From positions 97,577 to 161,576 of the forward strand of contig NZ_LXXZ01000087.1 of the NCBI RefSeq assembly GCF_003244875.1: a stretch of DNA of 64,000 bases, given 5' to 3'. The notes beneath the pieces were generated by a model that saw only the letters and a program-made list of their open reading frames with translations, searched no databases and was not told the origin of the DNA. Positions within the stretch are counted from its first letter, which is position 1. Each line of letters begins with the position of its first letter. Below are positions 9,382 to 23,084 of the stretch, piece by piece. A program made the translations under genes and the position numbers. Source of the DNA: Stenotrophomonas sepilia (GTDB lineage Bacteria; Pseudomonadota; Gammaproteobacteria; Xanthomonadales; Xanthomonadaceae).

Positions 9382-9766
9382 CTATGCGGTCATCCGCGTG
9401 GTACCGCGGGTGGAACGCGAGGAGTTCATCAACGTCGGAGTGATCGTCTCCTGCCCCGGCGCGCGCCATCTGGAAGCGGCCATCGAGATCGATCCGGCAC
9501 GCCTGCACGCGTTCGCTCCAGCGCTTGATCAGGATGCGTTGCAACCGTGGTTGGATGCGATCGTGGCCATCTGCCGTGGCGACGCCAGCGCCGGACCGAT
9601 CGCACAGCTGCCCGCGCGCGCCCGCTTTCATTTCCTCACCGCCAAGCGCAGCTCGGTTGTGCAGATGTCGAGCACGCATGTCGGCCGCACTGCGGACCCG
9701 GCGGGTGTGGTGGAACACTTGATGACGAAGATGGTGCGGGTACCGGCACCAACCGAGCAACATTGA
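9359..9766 (+). CDS. DUF3037 domain protein
   Basis: A 135-residue protein. GTG at 9359 is chosen because AGGAGG lies 6 nt upstream, inside the end of the kinase gene, giving a 23-bp overlap. The start MPTLHTYDYAVIRVVPRVER followed by EEFINVGVIV is the hallmark opening of DUF3037, and the rest (LDAIVAICRGD, GPIAQLPARARFHFLTAKRS) fits the family. No catalytic motif is evident. DUF3037 genes commonly sit next to compact HipA-like kinases, so the pair is probably a functional unit; whether DUF3037 is substrate, partner or regulator is not known to me. Confidence 0.8.
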   Translation: MPTLHTYDYAVIRVVPRVEREEFINVGVIVSCPGARHLEAAIEIDPARLHAFAPALDQDALQPWLDAIVAICRGDASAGPIAQLPARARFHFLTAKRSSVVQMSSTHVGRTADPAGVVEHLMTKMVRVPAPTEQH

Positions 9767-9770
9767 TTGG

Positions 9771-9792
9771 GTAGAGTCGACCGCTGGTCGAC
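9771..9792 (+). repeat. GTAG-headed palindromic repeat (SMAG/REP type)
   Basis: GTAGAGTCGACC followed by a short loop and GGTCGAC: the GTAG head and GC-rich stem of the S. maltophilia GTAG repeats. It lies 5 bp after the DUF3037 stop and may protect or end that transcript. Confidence 0.7.
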
Positions 9793-9843
9793 TGCCGTTC
9801 GCGGGAAGCAGGCGCACCGTCTTCGTGGCCGTACCGGTGCTCC

Positions 9844-10032
9844 CTACCCTCGCCCTGCACCACGAAACCAAGCCATACCAGCCCTTGTGGTTCTGCGCCG
9901 TGGTGGCCCGCTGCAGCAATGCAGGTGAGACCAGCGCTCCGCTTTGCAGGCCTGGGCGAGCTTCATCTTGTCCGGCGTTTCAGCGCCCACGATCTGGAAC
10001 CGCTTCACCTGCCGCAGATTGGCCAGGTCCAT
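9844..10032 (-). other. Possible short ORF or gene remnant
   Basis: The minus strand could encode about 62 residues starting MDLANLRQVKRFQIVGAETP. The first 35 residues have coding-like composition; the last 25 become Arg-rich and look like out-of-frame translation, with a more natural continuation (LLQRATTAQNHKGWYGLVSW-like) in the neighbouring frame, which suggests a frameshifted remnant. No ribosome-binding site. It lies directly downstream of the hydrolase fragment at 10061 and may derive from the same lost gene. The rest of 9793-10060 shows nothing else I can support. Confidence 0.25.
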
Positions 10033-10060
10033 GACGGTCGTCCCCCCAGCTGCATCCACG

Positions 10061-10345
10061 CTAGGGACTCTGCCGCAACACCTCGACCGTGACGGCGAAC
10101 GCCTCGATGCGATGCCATTCACTCCGCTCCTGCGGCAGCGATTCCACGCCCATGCCGATCTGGTACCGCACCGCTTCCTCGGGCGCGGAGAAATCACGCG
10201 ATTCGTGCTGCGCTGTGGCCAGCACATAGGCAATCTGCCGATGGACGGTAATGCCGTTGTCGATGCAGGTACGCACGATCATCTCGACCGACTGGTCCCG
10301 GGTCAGGCCGAAGCCCACCCCACCTTTTCCATAGCCTTCGCTCAT
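10061..10345 (-). pseudogene. N-terminal fragment of a GH19/lysozyme-like peptidoglycan hydrolase
   Basis: 94 residues from an ATG at 10345 with GGAG 9 nt upstream. Residues 12-60 (LTRDQSVEMIVRTCIDNG, then ITVHRQIAYVLATAQHES) match the opening helices of phage-type and GH19-type muramidases, where the family pattern is an iAYvLATa.HEt motif followed by a conserved acidic pair, here APEEA. The catalytic core normally continues for another 100 or more residues, but this frame stops at 10061, so the enzyme is a stub. It stands beside a lysozyme-inhibitor-type gene, which recalls the XAC2609/XAC2610 effector-immunity arrangement of the Xanthomonas type IV secretion system. That parallel is inference. 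Confidence 0.5.
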
Positions 10346-10392
10346 CCTTCAGCTCTCCAGTTCCGGAACGCATCCGTTCGTCGGGGAAAGAC

Positions 10393-11266
10393 CTACTTCA
10401 GCAGGTCCGATTCGGTAGGGGCCTCGCCCCTGCAGGTGTCATAGCGGCGCTGCAGCAGCGTGCGCGGCCCGGTTCCGCGCAGCTGGATGACCTTGTCCTC
10501 GTGCGCGCACGGGCTGACCTTCGCGCGCAGCACGAACCGCCCATTGTCGATACGGTCGATGTCGCGCCCGCCGATGGCCGCTTCCAATGCCTTGGCACGC
10601 ACATAGCGGTTGACCTTGGCGTCGAACAGGTAGAACGCATGCACCGGAACGTTGTAGACACCGTTGTTGTCCTGCCACACCTGCAGGTCCGGCACGCCAT
10701 CGCCATTGAAATCCGAAACGGTCAGCAGCACGGCCACCGCACCCTGGGCATCGGCGCCAGCGCGGGTCAGGCGCGGCTGCACGTCCGTGACCGCCACGTT
10801 GCGCCCGCCACGGGTCACGCCCATGCTCCTCACCCGGCAGGTCGTCACGTTGTCGGCGCCGCCGCAGTCGGCCACCTGGAAGACCACCTGCAATGCAGGC
10901 GTGATCCTGCCCTCGCCGGGCCGCAGGACGATCCAGCCCTGTTTTTCAGGCGCGGCACATGTGCGTGCGGCACTGCTGTGAATCCAGCTGGGCAACGGCC
11001 GTGCCGCCTTCCGGGCAACGACTGTCGCGCTGGCGCAGCCATTGCCGCTGCAGATCGCGCAGCACCTGCTGATCACTGACGGTCAGCGTGGAGCGCGCCG
11101 CACTGTAGGCGGCGTTGAGCGCATCGTCGCGCACCTTGAATTCAGCGTCGACACAACGACGACGGGCCTCCAGTGCGGTGCCCGCGGCCCCCATGCAGGG
11201 CGCATACGCAGGGCTCAGAAAGCGTGCATCGCCGGCAATCAGTTCGGCACCACTGGGCAGCGACAT
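10393..11266 (-). pseudogene. LprI-like (DUF1311) plus XAC2610-like lysozyme-inhibitor gene, frameshifted
   Basis: Two overlapping frames together make one protein. The first (11266 to 10946) carries a DUF1311/LprI-like domain: APCMGAAG, RRCVDAEFKVRDDALNAAY, RDLQRQWLRQRDSRC, with spaced cysteines. It meets TGA just after CRTHMCRA. The second frame, open from 11076 to 10393, becomes coding-like from about 10965 (APEKQGWIVL) and continues into an XAC2610-related domain: VVFQVADCGG, then SDFNGDGVPDLQVWQDNNG and AFYLFDAKVNRYV. No signal peptide is found at the apparent start although both families are periplasmic, so the 5' end is probably lost too. Alternatively these are two genuine overlapping genes; the lack of a start codon at the join argues against that. 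Confidence 0.65.
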
Positions 11267-11306
11267 CGGTCACGGCCCCCGTCGCCCATGTTCAGGCCGG
11301 CAACCG

Positions 11307-13835
11307 CTATTTCGGCAGCGCAAACGCCATCACGTAATCGCCGTTCGGGGTTTCCATGAAATGATGGCCGCCGGCCATGATCACCACGAACTGGCGTCCG
11401 TCCTGTTCATACACCATCGGCGTAGCCTGCCCGCCCGCGGGCAGCTTGGCATGCCAAAGCTCCTTGCCGGTCTTCAGGTCGATGGCGCGCAGCAGGTCAT
11501 CGGTGGCGGCCGCGATGAAGATCAGCCCGCTGGCGGTCACCACCGAACCGCCGTTGTTCGGCGTGCCGATCTCGATCGGCAGGCCGGAACGGATGCCGAA
11601 CGGCCCATTGCCGCGCGCACTGCCAAACGGACGATCCCACAACAGCTTGCCGGTGCGCAGGTCGATGGCGCGGATGCCGCCGTAGGGAGGCTGCTTGCAC
11701 AGCAGACCCGTGAACGGCAGCCGCCAGCCAGCGTTGACCTGGATGCCATACGGCGTTCCCACCTGCGGATCGCCGGCGCCCTCGCCACCGCCCCTGTCGG
11801 CACGGATCTTTTCGCGCGGCAGCCAGCCCAGGCGGTCGGCTTCGGCACGTGGCACCAGCCGGTTGTAGTTGGGCATGTCGTTGTAGTTGGCCACGATCAC
11901 GCCGCGGCGCGTGTCGATGGACACACTGCCCCAATCCGAACCGCCGTTGTAGCCGGGGTATTCGATGGAATGGCGATCACTGCTCGGCGGCGTGTAGAAG
12001 CCTTCGTAATAGGCCTTGCGGAACTGGATGCGGCAGATCAGCTGGTCGATCGGGGTGATGCCCCACATGTCGCGCTCGGTCAGATCATGCTCGCGGCGCA
12101 GCGTGTGGTACAGCGAGAACAGCTGGGTGGGTGAACGCTGTTCCGGTTCGACACCGCCGACCGGCACCTTGCGCTCTTCGGCAGCGGTCAGCAGCTGGCC
12201 GTTGCGGCGGTCGAGAATGTAGATGTCACCCTGCTTGGTCGGCAGCAGGATCGCCGGCACCTTGCCTGCCGCCGTCGGGTAGTCGATCAGGCTGGCCTGC
12301 GAACCGAGGTCGTAGTCCCACACATCCTTGCGCACGGCCTGGAAATGCCAGGCCGGCTTGCCAGTGGCCACATCGATCGCCACCAGCGACGTCGCATAGC
12401 GGTTCTGGTTTTCCGTACGCGAGCCACTCCAGTAGTCGCCCGCAGAATTGCCCAGCGGCAGATAGACCAGCCCCAGCGCCTCATCACCGGTCGCGGTGGT
12501 CCACATGTTCGGCGTGCCGCGGGTGTAGGTCTGCCCATGCGGCGGCAGGCCGCTGCGCTCGGGCTGGTCCATGTCCCACGCCCAGCGCAGCTTGCCGGTG
12601 ATCGCGTCGTACGCCTGGATCACGCCCGATGGCGCGTCGCGGCGCTGACCATCCAGCACCTGGTGGCCGGTGACGATCACGCCGCGCACGATGGCCGGGG
12701 GCGAGGTGATCGACACGTAGCCGGGTGGCACCTCACCCATCCCGAGGGTGATGTCGACCTGGCCGTTGTTGCCGAAATTCGCGCAGGGACGGCCGCTATC
12801 TGCATCCACTGCAATGATGCGCCCGTCCAGCGTGCCTTCGATGATGCGCGCCCAGCACGCCGGACGACTGCCCGGTGCAGCGCTGCGGCTCACGCTGGGC
12901 GGCGGTTCGGGCAACGCCAGATCGGCCGCGGCATCGGCCAGGGTGGCATCGGCCAGGATCGGCGTTGCCGGTTGCTCGTAGTAGCTCACACCACGGCAGG
13001 CGGCGGTGTACGGGATCGAGGCGTCCTTCACCTTCGGATCGAAGCGCCACACTTCCTTGCCACTGGCGGCGTCGAGCGCGATCAGGCGGTTACGGGCAGT
13101 GCACAGGTACAGGCGGTCGCCGATCTTCAGCGGCGTGGTTTCCGCACCCCAGCGCTTCTTCGGCATATCGCCGGTGCGGAACTGCCAGGCGGGCTGCAGC
13201 GTGGCCACGTTGGCCGGGGTGATCTGCTGCAGTGGCGAATAGCGGGTGCCTGCATTGCTGCGCCCCCACGCCGGCCAGTCTCCCTCGGCAGGCTGGTCGG
13301 CCGGTTGCAGGCCGGTGGTATCCCGCGTGGGTTCCAGTCCGGCGCTGGCCGCGCCTTCCGGGAACGGCTGGTGCCCGTCCACTTCACCATGCGGTGCGAA
13401 CGCCAACCCGAAGGCAGCGACGAACACCAGCATCAGGACGCCCGCCACGCTGCGCGACAGGCGCTTTGAAACCGGTTCGCGAAGGGTCGGCGCGAGCAGC
13501 GCCAGCACGATGCCGAGCGCGGTCACCAGGCCCAGCCGCGGCACCCAGCGCCAGTAGTCGTTGCCCGACTCCCACCAGGTCCACAGCAGCGTGCCGACGA
13601 ACACCAGCGCGTACAGCAGCGCGCCGCTGCGGCGATTGCCGAACAACAACAGGCCACTGGCCAGAAGGCCGGCCCCGGCGATGGCGTAGTACGCCGACCC
13701 GCCCAGGCTGAGCAGCCACGCGCCGAGCCCGCCGATGACCAGGCCGAGTACGACCAGCAGTAGCGACAGCACGGTAACGAGAGGGTGCCGTGAGGCGCGG
13801 ACGGGAGCAGGAACGGACTGCGGCGTGGCGGACAT
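11307..13835 (-). CDS. gcd: Membrane-bound PQQ-dependent glucose dehydrogenase family protein
   Basis: An 842-residue quinoprotein. ATG at 13835 (MSATPQSVPAPVR) follows GGAG by 7 nt; 78 upstream open codons are non-coding-like. Residues about 20-165 hold five hydrophobic segments (LVTVLSLLLVVLGLVIGGL and onward), the usual membrane anchor that passes electrons to ubiquinone. The remainder is the periplasmic eight-bladed propeller: WPAWGRSNAGTRYSPLQQI, TWTTATGDEALGLVYLPLGN-like blades, and GGSVVTASGLIFIAAATDD near the end. It oxidises glucose (or quinate/shikimate-type substrates) to the lactone using PQQ; the exact substrate cannot be settled from sequence. Size is near the ~800 aa norm. Confidence 0.9.
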   Translation of the reverse strand: MSATPQSVPAPVRASRHPLVTVLSLLLVVLGLVIGGLGAWLLSLGGSAYYAIAGAGLLASGLLLFGNRRSGALLYALVFVGTLLWTWWESGNDYWRWVPRLGLVTALGIVLALLAPTLREPVSKRLSRSVAGVLMLVFVAAFGLAFAPHGEVDGHQPFPEGAASAGLEPTRDTTGLQPADQPAEGDWPAWGRSNAGTRYSPLQQITPANVATLQPAWQFRTGDMPKKRWGAETTPLKIGDRLYLCTARNRLIALDAASGKEVWRFDPKVKDASIPYTAACRGVSYYEQPATPILADATLADAAADLALPEPPPSVSRSAAPGSRPACWARIIEGTLDGRIIAVDADSGRPCANFGNNGQVDITLGMGEVPPGYVSITSPPAIVRGVIVTGHQVLDGQRRDAPSGVIQAYDAITGKLRWAWDMDQPERSGLPPHGQTYTRGTPNMWTTATGDEALGLVYLPLGNSAGDYWSGSRTENQNRYATSLVAIDVATGKPAWHFQAVRKDVWDYDLGSQASLIDYPTAAGKVPAILLPTKQGDIYILDRRNGQLLTAAEERKVPVGGVEPEQRSPTQLFSLYHTLRREHDLTERDMWGITPIDQLICRIQFRKAYYEGFYTPPSSDRHSIEYPGYNGGSDWGSVSIDTRRGVIVANYNDMPNYNRLVPRAEADRLGWLPREKIRADRGGGEGAGDPQVGTPYGIQVNAGWRLPFTGLLCKQPPYGGIRAIDLRTGKLLWDRPFGSARGNGPFGIRSGLPIEIGTPNNGGSVVTASGLIFIAAATDDLLRAIDLKTGKELWHAKLPAGGQATPMVYEQDGRQFVVIMAGGHHFMETPNGDYVMAFALPK

Positions 13836-13912
13836 CGTCGATCTCCGGGGGCAGCATGCGCCGTTATCCCACCGCCTGTGTGAAGCGCGCGCGTATGCGT
13901 GGCATCCGGATA

Positions 13913-13943
13913 CGACGACGCCGGCACAGGGCCGGCGTCGTCG
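13913..13943 (-). terminator. Strong hairpin after gyrA
   Basis: A perfect 13-bp stem (CGACGACGCCGGC and its complement) with a 5-nt loop lies 22 bp beyond the gyrA stop on the minus strand. There is no U-tract on either strand, so it may be a transcript-stabilising hairpin or a weak intrinsic terminator. Confidence 0.5.
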
Positions 13944-13965
13944 GGTACCCAGGCTCGCGGCAGGA

Positions 13966-16680
<2,715 letters not shown>

Positions 16681-16836
16681 TCGGGTTCCGTTGTCTGGTA
16701 GCGGTCCAGTCCGGCGCAGCCCTCTGCGGGAGGGGGTCGCGCCGGAACCTCGATTCAACCTGTGGATACTACCACAACGGGCTGGTTTCCGCCTGCCTTT
16801 ACGGGGATTTTACCGGCACAAATCAGGAACTTAGGG

Positions 16837-16860
16837 TTGCCGGCCAGCGGCCGGCACTAC
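16837..16860 (-). repeat. GTAG-headed palindromic repeat (SMAG/REP type)
   Basis: TTGCCGGCCAGCGGCCGGCACTAC on the plus strand is a GCCGGCC/GGCCGGC palindrome ending in GTAG on the minus strand. It sits in the 215-bp gap between mtnA and gyrA, nearer to the end of mtnA's upstream neighbour gyrA promoter region. Confidence 0.75.
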
Positions 16861-16895
16861 CGGGGGCGGCGGTCGCGCCGCCCCTCCCCTGCGCC

Positions 16896-17960
16896 TCAGC
16901 CGCCGAAGGCGGCGCGCATGTTCTCGGCGGTCGGGTTCAGGATCACCCCGCGCTCGGTCACGATGGCGTCGATCAGCTCGCCCGGGGTGACGTCGAACAC
17001 CGGGTTCCAGGCGGCAATGCCTTCGGCCACGGTGCGGGTGCCGCCCACGCCATACAGCTCACCCGGGTCGCGCTGCTCGATCTCGATCTGGCTGCCGTCC
17101 ACGGTCTCCATGTCCACGGTCGAGGACGGCGCCACCACCATGAACTTCACGCCATGGTGGCGCGCGGCAATGGCCAGTTGGTAGGTGCCGATCTTGTTGG
17201 CGGTATCACCATTGGCGCAGATGCGGTCTGCGCCCACGATCACCCACTGCACGGCACCGGTCTTCATCAGGTGCGAGGCCGCCGAGTCGGCGATCAGGGT
17301 GGCATCGATACCGTCCTGCTGCAGCTCCCACACCGTCAGGCGTGCGCCCTGCAGCCACGGCCGGGTCTCGCCGGCGAACACGCGCGCGATGCGGTGCTGG
17401 GCCATGCCGGCGCGAATGACGCCCAGCGCGGTACCGAAGCCGGCGGTGGCCAGCGAGCCGGTATTGCAGTGGGTCAGCACACCGCTGCCGGCCTCGATCA
17501 AGCCAGCGCCCAGCGCGCCCATGTGGCGGTTGGCGGCCAGGTCTTCCTCGGCGATGGCCTGCGCTTCGGCCTCCACCAGTGCCTTCCAGTCGGCGCCGGC
17601 GGCGTGCAGGCAACGGCGCATGCGTGCCAGCGCCCAGGCCAGATTGACCGCAGTGGGGCGCGATGCGTTCAGGCGCTGCAGTGCCGGTTCCAGCTGCTGC
17701 AGCGCGTGCGCACCGTCTGCGGCCTGCACCTCGCGCGCGGCCAGCACCACGCCCCAGGCGGCGGCAATGCCGATCGCCGGCGCGCCACGCACGGTCAACG
17801 CATGGATGGCGCTGGCAACCTCGTCGCTGTCGTGGCAGACCACATGCTCGACCACGAACGGCAGCTTGCGCTGGTCCAGCAGTTGCAGGGCATCGCCGGT
17901 CCACAGGATCGGGCGGATGTGGTCATAACGGGCGTAGTCGATGTCGGAGGCAGTGTTCAT
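16896..17960 (-). CDS. mtnA: S-methyl-5-thioribose-1-phosphate isomerase
   Basis: A 354-residue enzyme of the methionine salvage pathway; it converts methylthioribose-1-phosphate to methylthioribulose-1-phosphate. ATG at 17960 ([20 protein letters not shown]). Diagnostic stretches are [14 protein letters not shown], the Cys-bearing [19 protein letters not shown] (catalytic Cys) and [19 protein letters not shown] (catalytic Asp in GADR), and the C-terminal [12 protein letters not shown] typical of the eIF2B-like family. The upstream open frame to 18245 lacks coding character. No other salvage genes are adjacent in the window. Confidence 0.95.
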   Translation of the reverse strand: MNTASDIDYARYDHIRPILWTGDALQLLDQRKLPFVVEHVVCHDSDEVASAIHALTVRGAPAIGIAAAWGVVLAAREVQAADGAHALQQLEPALQRLNASRPTAVNLAWALARMRRCLHAAGADWKALVEAEAQAIAEEDLAANRHMGALGAGLIEAGSGVLTHCNTGSLATAGFGTALGVIRAGMAQHRIARVFAGETRPWLQGARLTVWELQQDGIDATLIADSAASHLMKTGAVQWVIVGADRICANGDTANKIGTYQLAIAARHHGVKFMVVAPSSTVDMETVDGSQIEIEQRDPGELYGVGGTRTVAEGIAAWNPVFDVTPGELIDAIVTERGVILNPTAENMRAAFGG

Positions 17961-18007
17961 GGGCCCATTGTAGGGCCACGCCCGGCAGCGTTGGAGCCCG
18001 CCCGGGC

Positions 18008-18736
18008 TCAATTCACCGAGAATTCGGCGCGGCAGCCGCCGTCCACCCAGATGCCGTTGCGGCTCCAGCCCCAGGTACTGCCTTCCTCGCAGGGCGTGCT
18101 CGACAGCTGCTCGGAAACGACCGCGCCAACGGAGATGCTGGCGCCGCAGAAACGCCGCTTCTTCGACTTCGATTCGCAGGTCAGGCGACGCGGCACATCG
18201 ACGAAGCGGCCATCCTCGTCGGCCACCTCGAAATCGCCCTGGCAACCACGGCTGGTCCAGATCTCATTGCGCTTGTAGCCCCAGCCCTGCCCCTCGCGGC
18301 ATGGCAGCACCGACAGCTGGCGCAGCAGGCGCACGGGGGCGCCATCCAGGCGCACCGGGCAGCTCTGCGGACGGCCATTGGATTCGCAGCGCACCACGCG
18401 GCGCACCAGGCGCTTGCCTTCCGTTGCCGCAGGTGCCGCACCCTGCGCACGGCGCGCACGGAACTCGGCGCGGCAGCCAAGGGTGACCCACACGCCGCTG
18501 CGGTCGGTGCCCCACTCGCTACCGCGGATGCAGCTGTTGCTCGACAGCTGGCGCACCAGATCGACGCCGTTGGCCACATCGATGTCGCAGTGCACCCAGC
18601 CCATGTCGTGGGACTCGCAGGTCACCACTTCATCGTCGTAGCCCACCTGCTGGGCCGACGCCGGCGACGGCAGCCAGGCACCCCAGAGCGCGATGGAGTA
18701 CACCGGTGCAGCGACAACCGCAAACCACTTGACCAA
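18008..18736 (-). CDS. DUF3011 domain protein, secreted, three repeats
   Basis: A 242-residue protein with a signal peptide ([21 protein letters not shown], cleavage near ASAQ). The mature part has three copies of a module that starts with a CES sequence (residues about 40, 118 and 184), continues through RQLS/EQLS and a Cys followed by a Trp-Gly ([33 protein letters not shown]) and ends GCRAEF or GCQGDF. This is the DUF3011 pattern, with cysteines probably paired as disulfides in the periplasm or outside the cell. The family is sometimes compared with carbohydrate-binding lectins, but no activity is established here. Confidence 0.85.
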   Translation of the reverse strand: MVKWFAVVAAPVYSIALWGAWLPSPASAQQVGYDDEVVTCESHDMGWVHCDIDVANGVDLVRQLSSNSCIRGSEWGTDRSGVWVTLGCRAEFRARRAQGAAPAATEGKRLVRRVVRCESNGRPQSCPVRLDGAPVRLLRQLSVLPCREGQGWGYKRNEIWTSRGCQGDFEVADEDGRFVDVPRRLTCESKSKKRRFCGASISVGAVVSEQLSSTPCEEGSTWGWSRNGIWVDGGCRAEFSVN

Positions 18737-18874
18737 AGCCTTCCCCAGCAGGAATAGATGAACTGCATGCCAGTGTCCGGCATTGGCCGTGATAAAAGCA
18801 TCATCCCGCTTGCCGACGCAAGCGCGCAGAACCCGCGTTTCGTTCAGCCTGGGATGTTCAGCAACGCGTGATGG

Positions 18875-19831
18875 TCACGCGTGGGCGAAGTCGTAGGCCA
18901 ACACATCTGCAATGCGGGGTGTGCGGTTCATCGCCATCAGCAGGCGGTCGATCCCCAGCGCAACGCCGGCACAGGCCGGCAACGCTGGCAACGCCGCCAG
19001 CAGCGCCTCATCCAGTGGCGGCTGCACCTGCCCACGTTCGTGGCGGCGCTGCTGGTCGCGCTGGAAGCGGGCGCGCTGCTCGTCGGCGTCGTTCAGTTCG
19101 TGATAGCCGTTGGCCAGCTCCACTGCACCCAGGTACAGCTCGAAACGCTCGGCCAGCGGCGGCGTGCCGGCGCGGATGCGTGCCAGCGCGGCCTGGCTGG
19201 CTGGCCAGTCATGCACCACGGTCATGACCGCGTCATCGAAATGCGGCTGGATACGATGGGTCATCAACAGGTCGAGCCAGTCATCACGGGTCAATCCGAC
19301 CGGGTCAATGTGCACCTCGCCCAACGCGGCACGCAGCGTGGACTCATCCGCCTCGAACGGATCCACGCCAAGGTGCTGCTGGAACAGCTCGCGGTAACTC
19401 AGCACGCGCAGGGTCGCACGGCGTCCCACCAGGGCCAGCGCCTGGCCGACCAGCTCGGCGGCCTCCTGTACCAGCCGATGGTGGTCCCAACCGACCCGAT
19501 ACCATTCCAGCATGGTGAATTCCGGGTTGTGGCGGCCGCCGGCCTCACCGTTGCGGAATACCCGGCCCAGTTCGTAGCAGTCGCCCACACCGGCCGCCAG
19601 CAGGCGCTTGAGCGGATACTCCGGCGAGGTGCGCAGCCAGCGGCGGCGTCCGCCGGCATCGACATGGCCGGTGAAGTCGGTATGGAAGCTGTCGATGTTC
19701 GGCTCGGTGTTGCCCGCGACCGACAGGATCGGCGTCTCCACCTCGAGCACATCGCGCTCTGCAAAGAAGCGGCGCACCAGCGCGTTGAGCGCAGCGCGCT
19801 GCTGCAGCGCGCGCAGCAGGGCCTCGCTCAC
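18875..19831 (-). CDS. epmA: Elongation factor P--(R)-beta-lysine ligase
   Basis: A 318-residue class II lysyl-tRNA-synthetase paralogue lacking the anticodon-binding domain, which attaches beta-lysine to EF-P. GTG at 19831 (VSEALLRALQQRAALNALVR) follows GGAAGG by 6 nt. Class II motifs are visible: motif 2 (FRNGEAGGRHNPEFTMLEWY) and motif 3 (CAGVALGIDRLLM), with VETPILSVAGNTEPNI and TSPEYPLKRLLAAG as in GenX/PoxA. Its start overlaps the stop of the upstream GNAT gene by 4 nt (GTGA), so the two are likely translationally coupled. Confidence 0.93.
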   Translation of the reverse strand: MSEALLRALQQRAALNALVRRFFAERDVLEVETPILSVAGNTEPNIDSFHTDFTGHVDAGGRRRWLRTSPEYPLKRLLAAGVGDCYELGRVFRNGEAGGRHNPEFTMLEWYRVGWDHHRLVQEAAELVGQALALVGRRATLRVLSYRELFQQHLGVDPFEADESTLRAALGEVHIDPVGLTRDDWLDLLMTHRIQPHFDDAVMTVVHDWPASQAALARIRAGTPPLAERFELYLGAVELANGYHELNDADEQRARFQRDQQRRHERGQVQPPLDEALLAALPALPACAGVALGIDRLLMAMNRTPRIADVLAYDFAHA

Positions 19832-20313
19832 AGGATGCCTTCCGGGCGCGGATGGTCGAGCGGCAGGGTCAGCAGATCGCGCGTATCGTCGATGTAGCCG
19901 CTGGCCAGGTACAGGCGTCGGGCCAGTTCGTTGTGGTGGTTCACTTCCAGGCGAAGGCGGCTGACGCCACGACCACGAGCGCGCTGTTCGCAGATGGCCA
20001 GCGCCTGCTTGCCGCGGCCACGACCGCGCGCGCGATGGCTCAGGTACAGTTCGTCCAGCAGCATGAAGTGGCCGCCCTGCTCCAGGCTGAAGCCCATCGC
20101 GATCACCGCGTAGCCGACCACCTCGCCCGCCTCGTCCATCCACAACAGCACTTCGCCATTGCGCGGATCGGCCAGCAGCGCGTCCACGCCGCGACGCACG
20201 CGCGCGTCATCGAAGTCGATCCTGTCTTCGGCGTAGAACTCGCGCATCAGCGCGATCAACAGCTCCTCGTCGGCACGGGTGGCCGGGCGGAAATCCAGCG
20301 GGGCGGTCTGCAT
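19828..20313 (-). CDS. GNAT-family N-acetyltransferase
   Basis: A 161-residue single-domain acetyltransferase. ATG at 20313 (MQTAPLDFRPATRADEELLI) has AAAGGA 6 nt upstream; an in-frame ATG at 20328 is a less likely start. The acetyl-CoA-binding motif A is DELYLSHRARGRGRGKQALA (R/Q-x-x-G-x-G/A), followed by LRLEVNHHNELARRLYLASGY, the usual motif B. The substrate cannot be inferred. It lies between ligA and epmA on the same strand and overlaps epmA by 4 nt. Confidence 0.85.
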   Translation of the reverse strand: MQTAPLDFRPATRADEELLIALMREFYAEDRIDFDDARVRRGVDALLADPRNGEVLLWMDEAGEVVGYAVIAMGFSLEQGGHFMLLDELYLSHRARGRGRGKQALAICEQRARGRGVSRLRLEVNHHNELARRLYLASGYIDDTRDLLTLPLDHPRPEGIL

Positions 20314-20362
20314 CGGTGTTCCTTTGTGTTTCATGCCGGGCGCCATGCACCCGGCGGGGTCA

Positions 20363-22861
<2,499 letters not shown>

Positions 22862-22904
22862 CTACCGCGCCCGGCCGTCAGGCCCTGTAATGCCCCCCTT
22901 CGCA

Positions 22905-23021
22905 GCGCCGAGCCATGCTCGACGGGCGCTCCCCTGCCCTGGTGGATGCCGACCTTCTCCCCACCCCGGCAGGTGCCAACCTTGGTTGGCACACCTGCAG
23001 CCGAGCATGGCTCGGTACTAC
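22905..23021. repeat. Cluster of GTAG/SMAG-type palindromes
   Basis: Three palindromes lie in the 256-bp ligA-aminotransferase gap: GCCGAGCCATGCTCG near 22906, GTGCCAACCTTGGTTGGCAC at 22973-22992, and CCGAGCATGGCTCGGTACTAC at 23001-23021, which ends in GTAG on the minus strand. They form an inverted array between divergent genes and may overlap the promoters. Confidence 0.7.
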
Positions 23022-23084
23022 AAAAAGCGGGCTTGCCGCCCACCGCAACCAGCGCTAGCGTGCGACGGTCTGCCCTTCGGAATC

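Noticed and set aside
9311..9919. 202-codon minus-strand frame opposite DUF3037
   Set aside because: Shadow of the HipA/DUF3037 genes; the segment AQNHKGWYGLVSW may be part of a remnant but the frame as a whole is not coding-like.
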